From: Cytobacillus solani
GTDB taxonomy: Bacteria > Bacillota > Bacilli > Bacillales > Cytobacillaceae
Direction of reading: 5' to 3'
Assembly (NCBI RefSeq): GCF_001420595.1
Contig: NZ_LJIX01000006.1
Location: forward strand, 1,305,361-1,369,360
Length of the DNA stretch: 64,000 nucleotides
Shown here: positions 28,185 through 35,541 of the stretch, piece by piece
Layout of the letters: each line of letters begins with the position of its first letter
How positions within the stretch are numbered: the first letter of the stretch is position 1
The notes under the pieces: generated by a model
What the model saw: only the letters and a program-made list of their open reading frames with translations
Told to the model about the DNA's origin: nothing
Database searches by the model: none
Position numbers and translations under genes: made by a program

Positions 28185-28547
28185 TTAGGCTTTCTTGATA
28201 TTAATATTTTGTTCAAGCTCGTGAATTGCAATTTCTATGGCTTGTAATTCTTTCTGCAGTTCTTGCTGATGAGGGAGGACATCGGCCTTCCATTTATTAA
28301 TGGAGCTTTTAACATCAGATGAAAAAGCTAGAATTTCTTTTTTTCCTTCTTTTGATGCGATGATCGTCGCATCCTTTACTCGAATTAATTTCTTATTTAA
28401 TTCGATCATTTGATTTTGTATGCATTCTTTCTTTTCTTGGATTTTCTGTCGGGCGTCTCTGCCAGATGCTGGTGTGGATAATAAAGTGCTTATTCCTGCT
28501 ACAGTCCCTCCAATAATAAATCCAATGAGCAATGATTTTACTTTCAT
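28185..28547 (-). CDS. yhaH: YtxH-domain protein YhaH
   Basis: 120 residues behind an AGAGGTGAA site. An N-terminal hydrophobic Gly-rich helix SLLIGFIIGGTVAGISTLLSTPASGRDARQKI is the YtxH signature; the rest is a long charged helix (coiled coil) ending LEQNINIKKA. B. subtilis YhaH is a general-stress-type YtxH protein in the same position beside scoC. Probably membrane-anchored. Confidence 0.85.
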   Translation of the reverse strand: MKVKSLLIGFIIGGTVAGISTLLSTPASGRDARQKIQEKKECIQNQMIELNKKLIRVKDATIIASKEGKKEILAFSSDVKSSINKWKADVLPHQQELQKELQAIEIAIHELEQNINIKKA

Positions 28548-28754
28548 TATTCTTCACCTCTCATATTCTACTTATATAGATTTTACTACAAAGAAAAGAA
28601 AATTCCTTCATTTAAATATGAAGGTTTTTCACAAATACTGCTGGATCTGTCCAAATGATGACAGGAGTATCGTTCATATCTATAAGAAAACAAGCATACA
28701 TTTTAATAATTGTACAAAACCTGAATTTATTAGAAAAAGGGGTGGGGACGAAAA

Positions 28755-28946
28755 ATGTCAGGGTTAACTGCAGGCATCTTTACAATCGGGGCTTTACTAA
28801 TTGCCGGAGGTGTTCATTTCTATCTAGCGGTAAAGAGACCCGTCGTATACCCTCCTAAATATATACTAAGAAGGAGAGCAGCCGCTTTAGCAGCAGGGGG
28901 AATCGGATTTTTGCTTATTGGGGTAATTATTCATAGTTTTAAATGA
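28755..28946 (+). CDS. Small two-helix membrane protein, unknown
   Basis: 63 residues with GGGGTGGGG about 6 bases before the ATG. Two hydrophobic helices (TAGIFTIGALLIAGGVHFYLAV, 4-25; AAALAAGGIGFLLIGVIIHSF, 42-62) flank a basic loop KRPVVYPPKYILRRR, predicting a hairpin with the positive loop inside. Not recognised; terminator shared with convergent trpP. Confidence 0.7.
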   Translation: MSGLTAGIFTIGALLIAGGVHFYLAVKRPVVYPPKYILRRRAAALAAGGIGFLLIGVIIHSFK

Positions 28947-28951
28947 AAACG

Positions 28952-28977
28952 AAAAAACCCGCTGAGGCGGGTTTTTA
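28952..28977. terminator. Bidirectional terminator, small membrane protein / trpP
   Basis: AAAAAACCCGC TGAG GCGGGTTTTT, a compact perfect stem with tetraloop. Confidence 0.92.
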
Positions 28978-28980
28978 TTA

Positions 28981-29517
28981 TTATTGCTTTGCAGCAACCG
29001 TTGGTTGATTTGTAAGCTTCGTCCGTTTCATAATGGATTGTGCAATCGGATAAAGAATGACCATTGTGACTGTGTTGACAATGGTTGCTGGCAGGACAAC
29101 TGCACCAAATAATGCAGCAAATGGACCAGGCAAACCAACAATGAAATAAGCCGATGTTAAAAAGACAATCCCAGAAATCAGTGTTCCAATAACAGTTAGA
29201 ACAGAAGCGCTTATAATTGAATGATGAAATTTCTTTAATAAAAGGAAAAGCCCGAAGAAAATCGCTGCAGTAATTGGTTTATCAATGATGTTTGGGAATA
29301 GACCACCTGGGAAGGTAGTTGTTAGCCCTGATATAAGTCCTGTTGCTAATGATAGAAGTAATACACTTTTCCGATCAGGAAAAAGGATAATACCTAAAAA
29401 CATCATCGTTAACATCATATCTGGTTTCATACCAGCACCAAAGCCTGGCATAACTGCATGCAATACCGCTCCCATTCCCACTAAAAGGGAAAGGGCTACA
29501 AGATTTTTCGTATTCAT
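28981..29517 (-). CDS. trpP: Tryptophan transporter TrpP
   Basis: 178 residues with about five hydrophobic helices (NLVALSLLVGMGAVLHAV, MMLTMMFLGIILF, SVLLLSLATGLISG, ITAAIFFGLFLLL, ASVLTVIGTLISGIVF and others). The sequence matches the TrpP/YhaG family, which imports tryptophan. Its leader contains six G/TAG triplets spaced exactly 5 nt apart that overlap the ribosome site, the pattern bound by TRAP, so translation should be blocked when tryptophan is plentiful. Position beside serC is as in B. subtilis. Confidence 0.93.
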   Translation of the reverse strand: MNTKNLVALSLLVGMGAVLHAVMPGFGAGMKPDMMLTMMFLGIILFPDRKSVLLLSLATGLISGLTTTFPGGLFPNIIDKPITAAIFFGLFLLLKKFHHSIISASVLTVIGTLISGIVFLTSAYFIVGLPGPFAALFGAVVLPATIVNTVTMVILYPIAQSIMKRTKLTNQPTVAAKQ

Positions 29518-29519
29518 TT

Positions 29520-29547
29520 CTCATCTCTCCTATTCTCGACTCAACTA
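29520..29547 (-). promoter_or_regulatory. TRAP-binding site over the trpP ribosome site
   Basis: Read on the minus strand the triplets are TAG, GAG, GAG, TAG, GAG, GAG, each separated by exactly two bases (complement triplets at 29545, 29540, 29535, 29530, 29525, 29520), ending two bases before the ATG. The GGAGAG ribosome site lies inside. TRAP binds such NAG repeats and represses trpP translation in B. subtilis. Confidence 0.88.
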
Positions 29548-29638
29548 ATTTTTGTTTCTCCTGCAGTGCGCTCTATGCCTGCAGCGAAAAACTTGTAATT
29601 ATTATAACATAAAACAACTGAAAAAGAAGAAGTAATTT

Positions 29639-30718
29639 TCAGTTATATCTCCTGAATTTTTTCATGAATGCTGCTAGCTGAAAGACATGCTCCACTGGCA
29701 TCGCATTGTAAATGGAAGCACGACACCCGCCAACTGATCGGTGACCGTTAAGACCAATAAAGCCTTCTTTTTTAGCTTGATGCAGAAAGCTCCTTGCTAT
29801 TTCTTCATCAGGAAGATTAAAGGTAACATTCATTTTTGATCTGCTTTCTTTTTCCGCATGTCCTAAATAAAAACCTTCACTGCAATCAATGGCATCATAT
29901 AGTATCTTTGCTTTCTCCTCATTCCTTTTTTCAATAACTGTTAAACCACCTAATTCCTTTGCCCATTCGAGTACAAGCTTCAGTAAATAGATCGCAAGAG
30001 TTGGCGGTGTGTTATAAAGCGAATTGTGAGTTGCATAAGTGTTGTAATTAAGCATGGTCGGCAAATGATTACTTGATCTTGATAAGAGCTCCTTTTGAAT
30101 AATAACGACTGTTACTCCAGACGGACCAAGATTTTTTTGTGCTCCAGCATAAATAAGATCAAAATTCTCGATAGTTAACTTTCGGCTTAATAGATCGCTA
30201 GACATATCCGCAACTAATGGAATCCCTTCATTTGCAGGGAAATGCTGCCATTGTGTGCCGTAAATTGTATTATTGCTTGTTATATGAAGATAGGCGGCAT
30301 TTTCTGATGTCTTGGCATTTACAGTAGGAATAGACTTATATTGCTGAGTCTTGCTTGAAGCTGAAATGAATGTTTCCCCAACCTTCTCCGCTTCCTTCAA
30401 TGCTTTTTCAGCCCATACTCCAGTTAATATATAATTGCCTGCTTTCCCTTCTGTGAGGAGGTTCATAGGGACCATTGAAAACTGCAGGCTTGCTCCGCCT
30501 TGAAGGAAGAGAATCTCATAGCTGTCTGGGATGGACAGGAGATCTCGCAATAGCAATATAGCTTGCTCATGAATGGTTTCATATTCTTTACTTCGATGGC
30601 TTAGCTCCATGACAGCCATGCCAGAATGATTAAAGTTAAGCCAGTTCTTTTCTGCCTCTGCTAATACTGCTTCCGGTAAAGCAGCTGGACCTGCATTAAA
30701 ATTAAGTGCTCGATTCAT
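29639..30718 (-). CDS. serC: Phosphoserine aminotransferase SerC
   Basis: 359 residues from the ATG at 30718, with GGAGGAGAAAC directly before. Translation starts MNRALNFNAGPAALPEAVL, the typical SerC N-terminus. PLP-binding Lys in YAGAQKNLGPSGVTVVI near residue 195; FNLPDEEIARSFLHQAKKEGFIGLNGHRSVGGCRASIYNAMP near 310-350. It catalyses transfer of the amino group between glutamate and 3-phosphohydroxypyruvate in serine synthesis and may also serve pyridoxal phosphate synthesis. It is upstream of trpP, as in B. subtilis, but separated by an independent leader. Confidence 0.95.
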   Translation of the reverse strand: MNRALNFNAGPAALPEAVLAEAEKNWLNFNHSGMAVMELSHRSKEYETIHEQAILLLRDLLSIPDSYEILFLQGGASLQFSMVPMNLLTEGKAGNYILTGVWAEKALKEAEKVGETFISASSKTQQYKSIPTVNAKTSENAAYLHITSNNTIYGTQWQHFPANEGIPLVADMSSDLLSRKLTIENFDLIYAGAQKNLGPSGVTVVIIQKELLSRSSNHLPTMLNYNTYATHNSLYNTPPTLAIYLLKLVLEWAKELGGLTVIEKRNEEKAKILYDAIDCSEGFYLGHAEKESRSKMNVTFNLPDEEIARSFLHQAKKEGFIGLNGHRSVGGCRASIYNAMPVEHVFQLAAFMKKFRRYN

Positions 30719-31044
30719 CAGTTTCTCCTCCAAAAGTATCTGTCATACGGTAATGAAATAAAGATAATCCTATGGTAACAAATTAAATGTATTTGTACAC
30801 AACTAATTGTGAATATTATGAAAAATACAACAAAAAGGCTCCCAACTAAATAGAAACCCTTTCTTTGTAAACGGGTTAATTGAATAAGAATAGTTTCCAG
30901 AAGATCGTCATCGAGTCGATCTTTTTTCTTGTCACTGTTTCAGATAAAAAGAATAACTATTTGAAAGCACGTTGGACCGCAATTTATAGTGATAATTTTT
31001 TCTGAATGGGTAAAAAATAATGAATAGGAAAGGAGTGATTGCGA
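30719..31044. other. Intergenic region upstream of serC and the cupredoxin gene
   Basis: No gene seen. It holds a hairpin with T-tail on the plus strand (AGATCG ... CGATCT followed by TTTTTT, about 30902-30926) and a weaker AAACCC/GGGTT hairpin at about 30860-30885. The terminator-like hairpin has no gene upstream on its strand, so a small RNA or leader attenuator is possible. Confidence 0.4.
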
Positions 31045-31434
31045 ATGTTTGGAAAAAAGTGTCTAACAGGATTGGTCGTTTTGCTTGCGATGATTATGGT
31101 TGGGAACACTGCAGGCTCTCTCGGCGTATTTGCCGAAACCGGTGTGGTAACACCACCTATGGAGACGGTGAAAGATATTGAGGTCGAGTTGAACGATGAC
31201 TACTTTAATCCAAAAGTCATCACTATTTCCACTGGAAGAACGACAAAGTTGATATTGAAAAACAAAGGAAAGAAAGAACACACCTTCACAGTGGAAAAGC
31301 TCGGAATTGACGTCGAAGTCCAGCCGGGAAAAGAAAAAACCATTACTTTGAAACCGACAAAGCCAGGTACATTTGAATTAATCTGTCGGTACCACTTCCA
31401 GGAAGGAATGGTTGGAAAAGTAGTAGTTAAATAG
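31045..31434 (+). CDS. Secreted cupredoxin-domain protein (probable blue-copper site)
   Basis: 129 residues from the ATG at 31045, with AAAGGAG upstream. Sec signal peptide (about 1-30, hydrophobic LVVLLAMIMVGNTAG, cleavage near VFAETG). The mature domain of about 95 residues has an N-terminal FNPKVITISTGRTTKLILKNKGKKEHTF and an end segment LICRYHFQEGMVGKVVV. The ordered His (EHTF), Cys, His (CRYH) and Met (EGM) form a plausible type-1 copper site. No gene like this is at this position in B. subtilis; it converges on a sugar-dehydrogenase-like gene and the two may be functionally linked. Confidence 0.85.
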   Translation: MFGKKCLTGLVVLLAMIMVGNTAGSLGVFAETGVVTPPMETVKDIEVELNDDYFNPKVITISTGRTTKLILKNKGKKEHTFTVEKLGIDVEVQPGKEKTITLKPTKPGTFELICRYHFQEGMVGKVVVK

Positions 31435-31449
31435 CAAGAAGGGCTAATA

Positions 31450-31475
31450 GGGAGCTGCTGCAGCAGCTCCCTTTC
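31450..31475. terminator. Palindromic terminator between cupredoxin and GSDH-like genes
   Basis: A 22-bp perfect palindrome GGGAGCTGCTG/CAGCAGCTCCC followed by CTTTCT. Serves convergent genes; T-tail weak. Confidence 0.65.
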
Positions 31476-31498
31476 TAATATATTAACTGTGTCTTGAA

Positions 31499-32917
31499 TC
31501 ACGGGATAATTTCAAAAATAGTCCCTTGGTTAAAATCTGTCACTTTCATAGAACCATAAACCCCTAAATAAAGTGTGGACTGATTCAGATTCGTTCCCAA
31601 ACTAACATAATAAGCTGCCCTGGCCCCAAAATCATAATCGGTTTCAATAACACTAAAGTCGTTTAGTTTACAATCTGTTCTTATCCTAGTATAAGCTAAA
31701 ACCCCTTTAGCTGGAGTCCCGGATTCTTCTTTCCGGGCAAGATCGGTAAACACAACACTTCCTGTTAAAGCAGGGATTCTATTCCCCATGTAGGCTTGCA
31801 CTCCTGTGAGTGCAGTTCCTCCAAATTTATCGGGTCGGGGATCTTCATGAAAATAACAAGTTACAGGGTGAAGACGCCTTACTGAAAATTTTACTGCTTC
31901 ATCATAATAAGCAATTGTTTTCTCTTCCAAAGTTGGAATTGCAGAGCAGCCCCTTATAATCGGAGTAGGGAAAACACCTTCCCACGCTCGCCAGCCAAAG
32001 TTAATAAATCTTTCTAGCTCAGCTTCAGACTTCATTAAAAATGCTTGAACAAGCTGGGTAACCGGTATTCGTTTATTCTGAGTGAATGAAAAAATGGACT
32101 CTACCAAATCCTGTCCGACATTTCCCACATATTTGATATATTGATTATAAAACCTTTGAAATGAAATGCCGGATATATTCCGTACTCCTTTGGCAATCAC
32201 CGTAAGTGTTTCCTGAATAGGTACGGGAAGTTCGTTGAAGCGTGTGACTACGGGCGGATTCCGGAAAAATGTATGCTTATTTACATCAATCTCAATTATT
32301 TTACCGGCGATTTCCATATCATTCTGGCTTAAGTTGAAAGGATCATATCCTGATCCACCATCCCCGGTGGTTAAAACAAGTTTTCCTGTTTCAGGTGAAA
32401 AGTTTAAACTATTGACCCCATTATGATTAGAAAATGGTCTTCTTAAGTTAAGTAATGTCCGTCGTTTTTGAGGTTGACCATTCGTTGGTAAAATCCATTC
32501 TTCTACAGTATCAATATGATCATATTGAGTTTCTCTATTTATCCACTTTAGGTTTAAAGTTTTAGGATCACATGGGTTAGGTGAAATAGACTCAGGAAGA
32601 GCACCTGGACCTTGAGTTCCAGCTACTGAATAATGAAGATAAAACAGACCGTTATAGTAAAATTCCGGATGAAACGCTAGCCCTAGCAATCCCCGTTCAT
32701 CATAGCCTCCACCAGAAGCACCTAGTTTTATAATTCGCGGGCGAATATCTAAAAAAGTCCTTAAACTTCCGTCTCTTATGTAAAAAATCTCTCCTACCTG
32801 GGTTGCAATAAATAATGCTTCTTTTGAGTCACCTGGAAGTATAGCTGTCTTCAAAACGGTCGGTAAATTTATCCTGCTTACAATGGGCAGTAAACGAACT
32901 TTAACTTTTCCCAACAA
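31499..32917 (-). CDS. PQQ-dependent sugar dehydrogenase-like beta-propeller protein (GSDH domain)
   Basis: 472 residues, start behind AAGGAGTGTGAAAG. The glucose/sorbosone dehydrogenase propeller is shown by GGYDERGLLGLAFHPEF (near 70-86), NHNGVNSLNFSPETGKLVLTTGDGGSGYDP (near 163-192), GVRNISGISFQ (near 242) and FINFGWRAWEGVFPTP (near 304-319). It has no signal peptide, unusual because family members usually act outside the membrane. It may be lacking in PQQ dehydrogenase activity; human HHIP-type relatives are non-enzymatic. It lies in an insertion between serC and hit relative to B. subtilis. Confidence 0.8.
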   Translation of the reverse strand: MLGKVKVRLLPIVSRINLPTVLKTAILPGDSKEALFIATQVGEIFYIRDGSLRTFLDIRPRIIKLGASGGGYDERGLLGLAFHPEFYYNGLFYLHYSVAGTQGPGALPESISPNPCDPKTLNLKWINRETQYDHIDTVEEWILPTNGQPQKRRTLLNLRRPFSNHNGVNSLNFSPETGKLVLTTGDGGSGYDPFNLSQNDMEIAGKIIEIDVNKHTFFRNPPVVTRFNELPVPIQETLTVIAKGVRNISGISFQRFYNQYIKYVGNVGQDLVESIFSFTQNKRIPVTQLVQAFLMKSEAELERFINFGWRAWEGVFPTPIIRGCSAIPTLEEKTIAYYDEAVKFSVRRLHPVTCYFHEDPRPDKFGGTALTGVQAYMGNRIPALTGSVVFTDLARKEESGTPAKGVLAYTRIRTDCKLNDFSVIETDYDFGARAAYYVSLGTNLNQSTLYLGVYGSMKVTDFNQGTIFEIIP

Positions 32918-33268
32918 ACTTTCACACTCCTTCTCAGGTTTCTTTTAAAAGCATATGATCGGAATGGTTTTATTAATACCAATTAAGAGCAGAGGAATCT
33001 ACCAGGGAAATGACCATGTTTCTCTTCAGTGTCGGAGGAATGGCAGCAATCATAAATCGTATTATGATTTTTAAATCAGGGTCCAAGATCAGGAGCTGTC
33101 ATTATGGCAGCTTTTCATTTGGTGTTAACGAGTAGTTTGCTTTCATAGGAAGGATAAGTGTTATTAATCGAGAATATATATTTAGCTTTACTTATTAGAG
33201 GGAGTTAACCTTTTGATGTATTTTGGTTATGAGGATTAAGTAATAAACTAAAAGGAGTCCGTTAAGTA
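32918..33268. other. Intergenic region before acylphosphatase gene
   Basis: No supported gene. Two hairpins with T-rich tails on the plus strand: AATCATAA/TTATGATT at about 33048-33077 and AGCTG/CAGCT at about 33095-33115. A 41-codon frame from about 33009 lacks a clear ribosome site. Confidence 0.4.
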
Positions 33269-33619
33269 ATGAGTGTTATGAAAAAAATTAGAGAAGAATA
33301 TGTCATTTGGCATGCAAATCGTATTAAATTTCCAGCTTTTGGTTCGGGTACTATCATTAGAAAAAAAGTTATTTTTTCAGGAAAAGTACAAAAAGTAGGA
33401 TTTCGGTTAGAAATCCATTGTATTGCTCATAGGATGAAATTAACTGGATGGGTGAAAAATTTAGAGGATGGAAGTGTTGAAGCTGAAATACAAGGGGAGG
33501 AATCAAGAATTAATTTTCTGGTTCATTGCATGCAGTCATTGAAACGGGCATCTGTAAAAAAAGTGACCATGATTGATGTATCTATTAAGGATGATGAAAA
33601 TTTTACAATAGTGAGATAG
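33269..33619 (+). CDS. Acylphosphatase-like protein with N-terminal extension
   Basis: 116 residues, AAAGGAG before the ATG. Residues about 30-116 form an acylphosphatase domain: VIFSGKVQKVGFRLEIHCIAHRMKLTGWVKNLEDGSVEAEIQGE. The catalytic Arg (VGFR) and Asn (WVKN) are both present. The usual GRVQGVGFR is GKVQKVGFR here. The 28-residue basic N-terminal extension is unusual, as typical enzymes have about 90 residues. Hydrolysis of acyl phosphates in the cytoplasm is inferred. Confidence 0.85.
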   Translation: MSVMKKIREEYVIWHANRIKFPAFGSGTIIRKKVIFSGKVQKVGFRLEIHCIAHRMKLTGWVKNLEDGSVEAEIQGEESRINFLVHCMQSLKRASVKKVTMIDVSIKDDENFTIVR

Positions 33620-33748
33620 TTCACTCTACAATCAAAGAAAACCGTCATTTTGAACGATCTTTTTTCAAAATAACGGTTTATTTGCTGCTCCATATGGTTC
33701 AAAGAAAGTTTTGTTATCGTCCCTGTTTTAAGCTGCGGTTAAATAATA

Positions 33749-34168
33749 TTAGATATGTTTTTTGATCCCATCCGCAATTTCTTGCAAATCAGAAGGTGTA
33801 TAATCGGATTGGTGAGATTTCCAAACTGCGCCAAAGCCATCCCCGCTGCCATATCTAGGAATCAGGTGCATATGATAATGGAATACAGTTTGTCCAGCTT
33901 GTTCCCCAGTATTTGTAATGACATTCATCCCAATTGGGTTAAACTGTTCCTTGATTGCGTTAGCTATTTGCGGGACAACCTCAAAAATATTCCGTGCCGC
34001 TTCTAAACTTAAATCATAAATATTTTCATTATGTATTTTTGGAATAATTAATGTATGACCTTTTGTTATTTGACTAATATCGAGAAAAGCCATCACATGT
34101 TCGTTTTCAAAAACCTTGGATGAAGGGATGTCTCCATTTACTATTTTACAAAAAATACAATCGCTCAT
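33749..34168 (-). CDS. hit: HIT-family nucleotide-binding protein Hit
   Basis: 139 residues from the ATG at 34168 with CAGGAG upstream. N-terminal CIFCKIVNGDIPSSKVFENEHVMAFLDI; the histidine triad HYHMHLIPR near 98-106. Members hydrolyse nucleotide phosphoramidates or related adenylates. It is divergent from ecsABC, as in B. subtilis. Immediately upstream on its strand lies the terminator of a structured-RNA candidate, so read-through control of hit is conceivable. Confidence 0.94.
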   Translation of the reverse strand: MSDCIFCKIVNGDIPSSKVFENEHVMAFLDISQITKGHTLIIPKIHNENIYDLSLEAARNIFEVVPQIANAIKEQFNPIGMNVITNTGEQAGQTVFHYHMHLIPRYGSGDGFGAVWKSHQSDYTPSDLQEIADGIKKHI

Positions 34169-34228
34169 TCGAAACAACTCCTGTTTGTTCTATTTTCCAT
34201 TATTTTATCATATCTAAAAAAAGGTTAA

Positions 34229-34257
34229 AAGGCAGGATCCGCGTGGAATCCTGCCTT
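34229..34257 (-). terminator. Terminator of the structured-RNA candidate upstream of hit
   Basis: AAGGCAGGAT / ATCCTGCCTT perfect 10-bp stem. T-runs follow only on the minus strand (TTTT, then TTTTTTT after aacc), which fixes the direction of the transcript. Confidence 0.85.
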
Positions 34258-34648
34258 CGTGAAGGGGAATGCTTCTTATATGACGTTTCTACTTCAGGTT
34301 ATTCCCTTTGATAAACACCTCATTTATGAATGATTGTGTTTACTTCTAGAGACTTTCGATCTTTGTTCAAGCTGACCATCCCCTAATCTTTATAAGTTTT
34401 ACAACGTATAAAGCAGGTCATTGTCTTTTACAAACACCTCATTTCAAAGTGCATGCTAGACCACCAACGGGTAGGCGATCAGAACGCTAGATCTTCGGTT
34501 CATTTAGCAACATTGCCCAATGCAACCATCCCCTTAGATTTTAAACGTATGGAAGCGATTCATGAAAGTGAATTTAGCTGTCTGCGACAGACACCTCATT
34601 TCAAGTTTTGATAATTCTTTAGGTTATCAAATGACTTGTTCCCCTTCA
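34229..34648 (-). ncRNA. Candidate large structured RNA between hit and ecsA (unrecognised)
   Basis: On the minus strand, a segment from 34648 down to 34260 is closed by a perfect 10-bp helix: TGAAGGGGAA at the 5' end pairs with TTCCCCTTCA at the 3' end, 390 nt apart. An intrinsic terminator follows at once. Inside are further perfect helices: CAAGT-TTGATAA / TTATCAA-ACTTG; CTGTC/GACAG; GCATTG/CAATG(tt)GC; CTTTATA/TATAAAG within TGACC/GGTCA; AAACAC-TCATT/AATGA-GTGTTT. The motif AAATGAGGTGT recurs three times (complement at 34314-34325, 34433-34444, 34591-34601) and AGGGGATGGT twice. No convincing ORF. Not matched to RNase P RNA, tmRNA, 6S, SRP RNA or any riboswitch I know. Confidence 0.6.
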
Positions 34649-34800
34649 TAGATTAGAATTCCCGGACTCAGATTTCATATACATTATTTTAAAAAAGAAC
34701 TAAAAAAATTTGATCAACATATAAATTCTTCCTCCAGATTGGACAAGGAGATGCACCGTTTCTTACAATAGAAGTAGACATTTAGGGAAGGACGTTGGAT

Positions 34801-35541
34801 ATGGCACTTTTGCAAATAGAGAAAGTAACGGGTGGCTATACAAGAAATCCTGTGTTGAAGGATGTTTCTTTTGAAGTAAAGGAAAAAGAAATCGTCGGCT
34901 TGATCGGCTTAAATGGAGCTGGGAAGAGTACGACTATTAAGCATGTCATTGGACTGATGGAGCCGCATAGCGGGGAAATTACCATTAATGGGAATGCGTT
35001 TCATAAAGATAAGGAGGCGTATCGAAGACAATTCACCTTTGTGCCAGAAACACCGATTCTTTATGATGAACTAACGCTTAAAGAACATTTAGAATTAACG
35101 GCGATGGCTTATGGGCTAAAGCCTTCTGAATATAAGGAACGGATGGAAAGACTATTAAAGGAATTTCGTATGGAAAAAAGGCTGAAATGGTTTCCTGCCC
35201 ATTTTTCTAAGGGAATGAAACAGAAGGTAATGATTATGTGTGCTTTTTTAGTACAGCCATCATTATATATTGTTGATGAGCCTTTTGTCGGACTTGATCC
35301 ACTGGGGATTCAATCCTTGTTAGATTTGATGAAAAAAATGAAAGAAAATGGGGCAGGTATTTTAATGTCGACCCATATATTAGCAACAGCTGAAAGATAT
35401 TGTGACAGATTTGTTATTTTACATGAAGGCAAGGTGCGTGCAAAAGGGACATTGGCTGAATTACGTGAACAATTTTCGATGCCGGAAGCGACATTGGATG
35501 ATATCTATATTCAACTGACAAAGGAAGAAGATTATGTTTGA
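34801..35541 (+). CDS. ecsA: ABC transporter ATP-binding protein EcsA
   Basis: 246 residues from the ATG at 34801 with GGGAAGGA upstream. Walker A GLNGAGKSTTIKHV near 37-50, signature HFSKGMKQKVMIM near 138-150, Walker B LYIVDEPFVGLDPLG near 156-170, and STHILATAERY (His switch) near 196. It works with EcsB; in B. subtilis Ecs affects protein secretion, competence and sporulation, through regulated intramembrane proteolysis by RasP. The ecsA stop overlaps the ecsB start by 8 bases. Confidence 0.95.
   Translation: MALLQIEKVTGGYTRNPVLKDVSFEVKEKEIVGLIGLNGAGKSTTIKHVIGLMEPHSGEITINGNAFHKDKEAYRRQFTFVPETPILYDELTLKEHLELTAMAYGLKPSEYKERMERLLKEFRMEKRLKWFPAHFSKGMKQKVMIMCAFLVQPSLYIVDEPFVGLDPLGIQSLLDLMKKMKENGAGILMSTHILATAERYCDRFVILHEGKVRAKGTLAELREQFSMPEATLDDIYIQLTKEEDYV

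Noticed and set aside
33009-33134. 41-codon plus-strand frame with plausible amino-acid content
   Set aside because: No proper ribosome site, hairpins run through it, and no family resemblance.
34500-34540. AGGGGATGGTT resembles the GGNGATGG start of a fluoride riboswitch
   Set aside because: The rest of that aptamer (GCTGATG..CCTAC and its pseudoknot) is missing, and no fluoride exporter gene follows.
34229-34648. RNase P RNA, tmRNA or 6S RNA in the hit-ecsA gap
   Set aside because: The hallmark sequences (for example GAGGAAAGTCC of RNase P RNA) and the single-hairpin shape of 6S are absent.
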